Assembly (NCBI RefSeq): GCF_027943255.1
Contig: NC_072893.1
Span: 57,134,001-57,198,000 of the forward strand
DNA length: 64,000 nucleotides
Source: Anastrepha obliqua
Lineage: Eukaryota; Arthropoda; Insecta; Diptera; Tephritidae
Direction of reading: 5' to 3'
This document shows positions 58,515-64,000 of the stretch, one piece after another. Below the pieces are notes generated by a model. That model worked only from the letters and a program-made list of their open reading frames with translations, did no database searches and was not told the DNA's origin. Every line of letters starts with the position of its first letter. The first letter of the stretch is position 1. A program made the translations under genes and the position numbers.

Positions 58515-58576
58515 GCGCGATAGCCGAGCGGCTAGCAATGTGAGCTTCCGATCCAAAATTCTTGGTTCGAATCACA
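58515..58576 (+). ncRNA. tRNA-like Pol III promoter segment (copy 2)
   Basis: Duplicate of the segment at 58251, with one C/T difference in the stretch before GGTTCGAATCA. The A and B boxes are intact. Confidence 0.6.
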
Positions 58577-58626
58577 AGAAAAAAAATTTTTTTATACAGT
58601 TATTTTATTTTATTTTATGATATGTT

Positions 58627-58804
58627 TATGAGGAGCTTTTTTTCATGGCAGAAATACACTCGGTGTTTTGCCATTGCCTGCTGAGGGGTGAGCGCTATTA
58701 GAAAAATAGTTTTCCTTAATTTTGGTGTTTTCACCGAGATTCGAACTGACGTTCTCTCTGTGAATTCTGAATAGTAGTCACGCACCAACCCATTCGGCTA
58801 CGGC
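58627..58804 (-). repeat. SINE copy with clear A and B boxes
   Basis: On the minus strand the head GCCGTAGCCGAATGGGTTGG, then TGCGTGACTAC, is followed by AGTTCGAATCTCGGTGAAAA (B box). Then come CTAATAGCGCTCACCCCTCA, GCAATGGCAAAACACCGAGT and GTATTTCTGCCATG. This is the best head of the family in the window. The tail is replaced by the duplicated 264-bp unit, meaning an older insertion or truncation at the GAGGAGC phrase. Confidence 0.8.
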
Positions 58805-59072
58805 GTTTGTTTAATTTTACTGATGCAAAAATGAGGAAAAATATATGAATAAATTTTGCTTACTGTTTACACATTTTCCAAAGGTGACGGAGAACCAAAA
58901 AAAAAAGTCGATTTTCAAACAAATACGAGTGCATATGTGTAATTGTGTTAGAGTTTCGGTCACGCCCCAGCGAAACCTGCGTGCATATGTGTTTGTAACA
59001 TTCAAAAAAATGTAATTGTGTTAGAGTTTCGGTCACGCAGGTTTTGCTGGGGACGCTCATAATAGCAACCGC
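58805..59072. repeat. Unassigned stretch with a short direct duplication
   Basis: The phrase AATTGTGTTAGAGTTTCGGT, then CACGC, occurs at 58940 and again near 59013, about 73 bases apart. Nothing else is recognised. Confidence 0.55.
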
Positions 59073-59528
59073 GTGTGTATTTTTATATTCGTAAATATTT
59101 TCATTTTTAAATATTTACCGCAATTATGCCGAAAAATAATGCAGAAGAGTGTGGTGAATATCGACAGAAAAAAAAAATCAATAAATAGCATCACGGAATT
59201 CATTCACGAAAATTTAATAAAGTATACACCAGAAGTATCGCGGATACTTAGAAAAGATTACGATAAAGTTCCAATGATTTTAAGTGGCGATTTTAACGTA
59301 AATTTTGCATTGGACACAGCGGTTCCTTCAATTGACTTTCTCAATACAACATTCAATTTAAAAATGTGTAACAATCGCACTGAATCGACAACACGATCAA
59401 AAACAACCATTGACGCGGTATTTCAAAGATATGTTGACAACATCGAAACCAAAGCATTTGTATCAGATTTTAGCTATCATAAGCCACTCGTATCATTTGT
59501 TGAAATTGAAAATATTGAGGATGAATAA
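59073..59528 (+). pseudogene. Endonuclease-domain remnant of a Helentron-type element
   Basis: The open stretch includes SITEFIHENLIKYTPEVSRI and MILSGDFNVNFALDTAVPSI, with the GDFN motif of the AP-endonuclease fold. It continues DFLNTTFNLKMCNNRTESTT, RSKTTIDAVFQRYVDNIETK and FVSDFSYHKPLVSFVE before the TAA. I recall this wording from the C-terminal endonuclease of insect Helitron-like (Helentron) Rep-helicase proteins. The first 40 residues are hydrophobic non-homologous sequence from upstream DNA, so the true domain starts around residue 35. Rep and helicase are missing. The terminal SDH-type motif is replaced by SYHKP, as usual for this group. Clade assignment is from memory. Confidence 0.6.
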
Positions 59529-59690
59529 TAATAAAATGAAGAAAATAAAATATGAACTTTATAGCAATATTATAATGAACATATAATTATCCCGCTCCCA
59601 ATGCTGCTTTCGTCTCATTCTCTCTCAGTTTGTTTTACGGAAGGTTTCACTTCTATCGCGTCTAACCGTTAGACTGGTGTTTTTTTTTAT
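59529..59690 (+). mobile_element. Helentron-type 3' end
   Basis: After the endonuclease stop comes TCTCATTCTCTCTC, then TTTCACTTCT (59645-59654), a perfect 6-bp hairpin GTCTAA/TTAGAC with a 3-base loop (59660-59674), TGGTG and a T-tract. The same order occurs at 34152-34190 with a different hairpin sequence. A 3' subterminal hairpin without terminal inverted repeats is expected of Helitron-like elements. Confidence 0.55.
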
Positions 59691-59766
59691 ATTAAATTAA
59701 GTTAATATTAAATAATAAATATATAATTAAATTATTAAAAATATGCAGGTGCCTCTTACTTATAAC

Positions 59767-62205
59767 TGAGTTAAATTTGAAATACAATATGGGCCACTCA
59801 AATGCATACAAATTTATATAGCACAAATGCATCAAATGCAATGCAATGCAGCAGTCTATAGCCCTCCCAGACATAAGATCACATGTGATCAATACCTGCG
59901 GCTAATCAATAACCATAAACATGGATTCATAATGGGCGGGGATTTTAACGCTAAGCATACCCATTGGGGGTCGAGAATTACCACAACAAAAGGCAGAGAA
60001 TTATACAAGGCGCTCCAAAGTACTGGATGCAGCACACTTTCTACTGGAGCACCAACGTATTGGCCAACAGATCCACAGAAGATTCCTGATCTTATAGACT
60101 TCTTCATAAGCAGAAATTTTTCTTCAGAATATATGCGCATAGAAAGTGGACTAGATTTAAACTCGGACCATTCTCCAATATACTTAACAATACATAAAAG
60201 TGTAATTACCAAGGAACCACAATTTACACTATCGAATAAATACACTGACTGGGATTACTTTAGAAAGATACTGTCGAATGATAAAGACAATCCAGAAATA
60301 AATAGTAATGAGGCTCTTGGCGATGAAGTATTGAACTTGTCAAACAGCATACAACGCGCAGCGTGGCGCAGTACCCCAGCTACAAGAACTATCTCAGTGG
60401 GACATAAGTACACTAGAGAAATAAAAGAAATGGTTAGAGAGAAACGCAAAGCACGCCGACGATGGCAGCAATCCAGATCCCCACCTGATAAAATAACTTT
60501 AAATAAAATAACAAAAGAACTCTCTAAAAAGATAAGGGCTTTTAAAAACCGCTCTCATAGTGACTACCTAAAAAGGCTAACAAATGAACACAGCACCGAT
60601 TACTCACTTTGGAAATGCGTGAAGAGATTTTCACAACCAGCTATACAATATTCACCAATAAGAAAAACAGATACCACATGGACAAAAACCAATTTAGAGA
60701 AAGCTAATACCTTCTCTGAATAAAAAAAAAATAAAAATACCTTGAAAATATCTTCAAGCCATACGACGTATCAAGAGCGGCTGAAATGGAATCATGTTAC
60801 CTCAAAGATCACGACGAAATTCCTCCAGTAATGGATTCTGAATTATGTGATGAAATGAAAAAAATAAAATCCAAAAAGGCACCTGGCTTTGACCTCATCA
60901 CCGGGGAAATCTTAAAACAACTCCCACCAATTACTCTAATTAAATTAACCAAAATTATGAATGCTATCTTCAGATTGAAACACATCCCTATACTGGAAAA
61001 CTGCCGAGGTGATCATGGTCAACAAGCCAGGAAAGCCAGCACACGACGTCTCATCATATCGGCCTATATCCCTCCTACCCATTTTGTCAAAACTATTGGA
61101 AAAACTACTTGCCAAACGCCTTAACAATATTATTGAGCAGAGGAATCTGATACCGGTGCATCAATTTGGCTTTCGTCTAAAACATTCGACAATCGATCAA
61201 GTTCACAGGCTAACTCAAGTTATAGAAAATACCTTCGAAAAGAAAAAAGTGTGCTCAGCTGTCTTCCTAGATGTATCTAAGGCTTTCGATAAGGTATGTC
61301 ACGATGGCCTTCTCAACAAAATAAGAGAGCTGTTACCAATTCAATATTATAACATTTTAAAATCCTATCTATCCGATCGTTTCTTTCGAATTAAATACGA
61401 CGACACGTATTCTGACCTGAAAGAAATTAAAGCTGGTGTCCCACAGGGTAGTGTTCTGGGGCCCATCCTTTATCTAGTTTTCACATCCGATTTGCCTACC
61501 AATCAGAACTGCGTCATAGCAACGTTTGCAGACGACACCGCTATCTTGTCAGTTGGAAATACACAAATTGAGTCAACTGCAAATCTTCAAAAACATTTGA
61601 ACAGAATATATGAGTGGACAGTTACTTGGCGAATAAAACTAAATGAAACTAAATCCGTTCATATTGATTTTACGTACAATAAAATCAGATATCTCCCACT
61701 ATATATAAATGGAGTGCAAATCCCATATCATAACATGGCTAAATACCTGGGTATGACTCTTGACACTAAACTGAAATAGAGTTCTCACGTAAAGAAGAAA
61801 AGAGAAGAACTCGATATTAAATTCAAAAACATGTATTGGTTTATGGGTAAAACATCTGCTTTATCCATGTACAATAAAGTACTTCTCTACAAGCAAATAC
61901 TAAAACCAATTTGGACGTATGGGATACAACTATGGGGTTGCTCAAGCTCCAGGAACATACTTCGAATTCAAAGGTTCCAGAGTAAAATTTTGCGATGCGC
62001 TACTAACGCGTCCTGGTATGTACGCATCAGCGATCTCGAACGCGATCTCGGCATAGAACCAGTTGCCGTCGTAATTAAAAAAAATGCCCTATCTCATATA
62101 AATAGGCTATATCATCATGTCAACAGCGAAGCCTCAGCCCTCACTGACCAAAATAAATGGTTTGTAAGGCTGAAACGCAAAAAGACGCACCACCTCGTGC
62201 AGTAA
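59767..62205 (+). pseudogene. Jockey-type pol: endonuclease and reverse transcriptase, broken
   Basis: Endonuclease: AVYSPPRHKI, then GFIMGGDFNAKHTHWGSR (GDFNA motif), then GLDLNSDHSPIYL (SDH motif). The frame runs to a stop at 60721-60723. RT resumes after a break: KKIKSKKAPGFDLITGEILK, a frameshift near 61010, then VSSYRPISLLPILSKLLEKL, HQFGFRLKHSTIDQVHRLTQ, and VFLDVSKAFDKVCHDGL with the first catalytic Asp. Next come AGVPQGSVLGPILYLV and TFADDTAILSVG, the FADD box with both Asp residues. The TAG at 61777-61779 interrupts the frame, probably a mutated Trp codon, after which it continues in frame to 62205 (YKQILKPIWTYGIQLWGCSS). Catalytic residues are intact, but two stops and a frameshift disable it. 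Confidence 0.92.
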
Positions 62206-62338
62206 TCAACTCCTTTGCAAGTTTTGTGCAAAGCACCATCATATTAATTGTATTATATAATACAAAAACCGAAGAAAATTGTTCGTTAGTTTATTTTTGT
62301 TAACTAGTTACAATAAAAATGAATACAAAAAAAAAAAG
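59767..62338 (+). mobile_element. Jockey-clade LINE, 5' truncated, with poly(A) tail
   Basis: Contains most of the pol gene (endonuclease, RT, C-terminus), a short 3' noncoding region with AATAAAAATG near 62313, and a poly(A) run at 62327-62337. ORF1 and the first part of the endonuclease are missing. It is the largest LINE copy in the window. No clear target-site duplication was found; the left junction lies in AT-rich DNA after the Helentron end. Confidence 0.9.
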
Positions 62339-63369
62339 CGATAATGCAACATTTGAAAGCAAATTGAATTTCATAGAAAAAAAGAAGTAATCCGCACGTC
62401 CCATTTTAAGAGCGAAATAATTGTTTTAGCCTTTTATCGAAGATAAATTAGGCTTTAAATTCAAAAGATCAAAGAAAAAATTACTGCCCATAAAAGCCTG
62501 TAAATTGCTAATAGTTTTTACTGTCTTCTTGAAATTACGCTATTTGTCATTAAATTTGTAGTTTTTACATACATTTATGCTACATATGGTACATAAGTAA
62601 CAATTACTCAGCCTGCGCTATTTTGCCGTTAAACAAAGTTTGTATATACGTGAACAACAGAATAAAAAATCAACAGGTATAGAAATCAGAGAGCACACAT
62701 TTTCCGCCTTGCTTTGCATGTTTATTTCCTCATGGTGGAAATCCGCGTTCAAATACGCCTTTTGCTTTCAAAATTCTAATAATGTGGGAAGGGGTCTGGC
62801 ATCACTGTAGGTGAACAGCAAAAGCGAAAGTGAAGTTGTATTTCGGCCGCCAAACGAAGAAGACATAAACGACGAGTGGGGCATCAATCAAATTTTCTAA
62901 AGAATTAAAATTAAACTTTATCTTTTACTTACATGTTTACCTTCATAATTTCTAAATAAAGCAACTAGTGATAGATCGCAGATGTATGTCACTACATTAG
63001 GGGGCTCAACCTAAGAATATTCGTTTTTAAGTGTGAACTAAGACAAAACATTGATGAACAAACTTGTGCAAGCACACGTGTGATGCCCAAAAATTGGCAC
63101 CATTCATTAAACGTTATTTAAAATCGGCTGTTACAAGTGGAAAATTAATTCAAGCCAAAGAAAAAGTGCGTCCGGTTCATTCAAACTATCAGTTGCAGCC
63201 AGTAAATCAAGCGAGGGAAAATTGAAATTAAAAGCCGTAAACAAACAAACTAAAATTTTGAAAGTTGTCGGTATGTCGCGTCTGGTAGAGTTCGAGAAAA
63301 TTTGAGACGCGCTTAAGAACGAGTGTAAGCAGAAAGTTGTGGTGATATATAAATGGATTTATATTTACA
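62339..63369. other. No gene recognised
   Basis: AT-rich sequence with no protein motifs or terminal repeats. Confidence 0.5.
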
Positions 63370-63515
63370 TAATTGGAGCGTACACCTCGGTTAGATGTGT
63401 GGCCGAGTTCGTCCTCCTAGATGTCGTGTGCATCTTGATGTTCTTCCAGTAAAGCAGGGGCTTACAGTTTTATGCCACCTTATAATAGCAATGGCAAAGG
63501 ATAATTTTCTCAAAA
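63370..63515 (-). repeat. SINE 3' part
   Basis: On the minus strand this carries GGTGGCATAAAACTGTAAGC, GGAAGAACATCAAGATGCAC, GGAGGACGAACTCGGCCACA, then GGTGTACGCTCCAATTATG. These are the tail blocks of the SINE family, including the CCAATTA terminus. The head is missing. Confidence 0.6.
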
Positions 63516-63659
63516 TATTCCGATATAAAGTTTGTATTCTTCTATACGATTTATTGATTACTTTTTAAATTTAAAAAATTTTCAGAAAGTTACCAGCACG
63601 GACCTGGTTTAAAACCTGTAATTTCGATAGTAAAGATATAAAACCTATTAACTGAATAT

Positions 63660-64000
63660 TGGTTGGCCACACTTACGACGGCAGTTATGATACTTACATC
63701 ATTCGTGCCATCAATTCAGTGTTATGTGGCTGCGGAGAGGTAAACTCTTATGCGCCCAAAGTTTTTAATAATGCCGGACAAACGCACAGAAGGTGTTCTT
63801 AAGTTTCCTCAACAGCCTCTCTGCATTTCCTGCATTTGTCCGTGTTAGCAATCCTTATCTTGTACCTACGCATGTGTAGCCAATAGATTATGACCTTTTA
63901 GCATGCCTATAATAGTTCTGCAGTCCTTTCGCGAGAGTGTAAGTACGAATTGAGGCAGTTTTTTGTCGTTAGTTCTACACATGACTTTTGCTGTTTTGCT
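63660..64000 (-). pseudogene. LINE pol C-terminal fragment with CysHis motif, running off the window
   Basis: On the minus strand: FVLTLSRKDCRTIIGMLKGH, NLLATH, a frameshift, then KIRIANTDKCRKCREAVEET, a stop, EHLLCVCPALLKTLG. The LSRKD.R...G...GH....H motif followed by C..C...E...EHLLC.CPAL is the post-RNase H end of I/LOA/R1-type pol, as at 35880-36050 on the other strand. The upstream part lies beyond base 64000. Confidence 0.75.

Larger units (their letters stand above)
58111..58638. repeat. 264-bp tandem duplication, two units each with a tRNA-like head
   Basis: Unit 1 is 58111-58374 and unit 2 starts at 58375. Offsets of several landmarks (TTTGAAGTGA, GCGCGATAGC) are exactly 264. The units differ at only a handful of positions by eye. 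Both breakpoints lie in T-runs, so duplication by microhomology is likely. Each unit contains the tRNA-like segment described separately, then TTATTTTATTTTATTTTATG, and ends in the TATGAGGAGC phrase of the SINE that follows. Confidence 0.92.

Noticed and set aside
1..64000. CRISPR arrays, bacterial operons, rRNA genes
   Set aside because: No regularly spaced repeats with unique spacers, no ribosome-binding-site-led gene chains and no rRNA-like stretches; the content is plainly insect.

Overview
The window reads as a piece of a dipteran insect genome, AT-rich and dominated by decayed transposable elements. I infer a higher fly, probably a tephritid fruit fly. The support is the mixture of mariner, piggyBac-type, Jockey, R1, RTE/BovB and Helentron-type relics, plus a dispersed tRNA-derived SINE that I recall from tephritid genomes but could not look up. 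No conserved multi-exon host gene is recognisable, so most of the 64 kb could be intron or intergenic DNA.

Layout. Bases 1-5000 hold an internally deleted mariner-type element (32-725), a full-length SINE (about 2485-2745), a mariner helix-turn-helix scrap (2974-3126) and a nearly complete mauritiana-like mariner (3665-4954) whose transposase frame carries one premature stop. Bases 6700-12530 hold LINE relics: a Jockey/CR1-like scrap, an R1-type pol on the minus strand, a 5'-truncated Jockey/CR1-group LINE (8421-10513), then a mariner-derivative end joined to an RTE 3' end. The one convincing host-like gene is at 15069-15436: TATA box, initiator, an 80-codon secreted-peptide ORF and a poly(A) signal. 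A piggyBac half-transposase, an R1 scrap and a mariner derivative with 190-bp terminal inverted repeats follow (15675-17988). Next come an RTE relic (19495-21130), a TTAA-flanked MITE candidate, a pogo/Tigger-like element (22420-23674) and three more core-deleted mariner relatives (23910-30707).

The second half contains a 213-bp tandem pair leading to a Helentron-like 3' end (33296-34190), RNase H-bearing LINE relics (35480-39055), an RTE endonuclease (41050-42100) and a Tc1-like MITE with a SINE inside it (43507-44456). It also has two further TTAA-flanked elements (47444-48187 and 56879-57792), a fold-back element (51079-51539) and a copia-type relic (55355-55990). A 264-bp tandem duplication with tRNA-like heads lies at 58111-58638, followed by a Helentron endonuclease with its 3' end (59073-59690), a Jockey LINE with poly(A) tail (59767-62338) and a last LINE fragment running off the window.

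How the parts relate. Nearly every coding relic is a transposase or retrotransposon pol, and most are broken. The non-autonomous elements fall into groups that would have used the autonomous ones: core-deleted mariners with TA target sites, TTAA elements with piggyBac-type machinery, and the SINE perhaps with RTE, whose 3' end it resembles. All calls are from reading the sequence by eye; family assignments rest on remembered motifs and no search was run.
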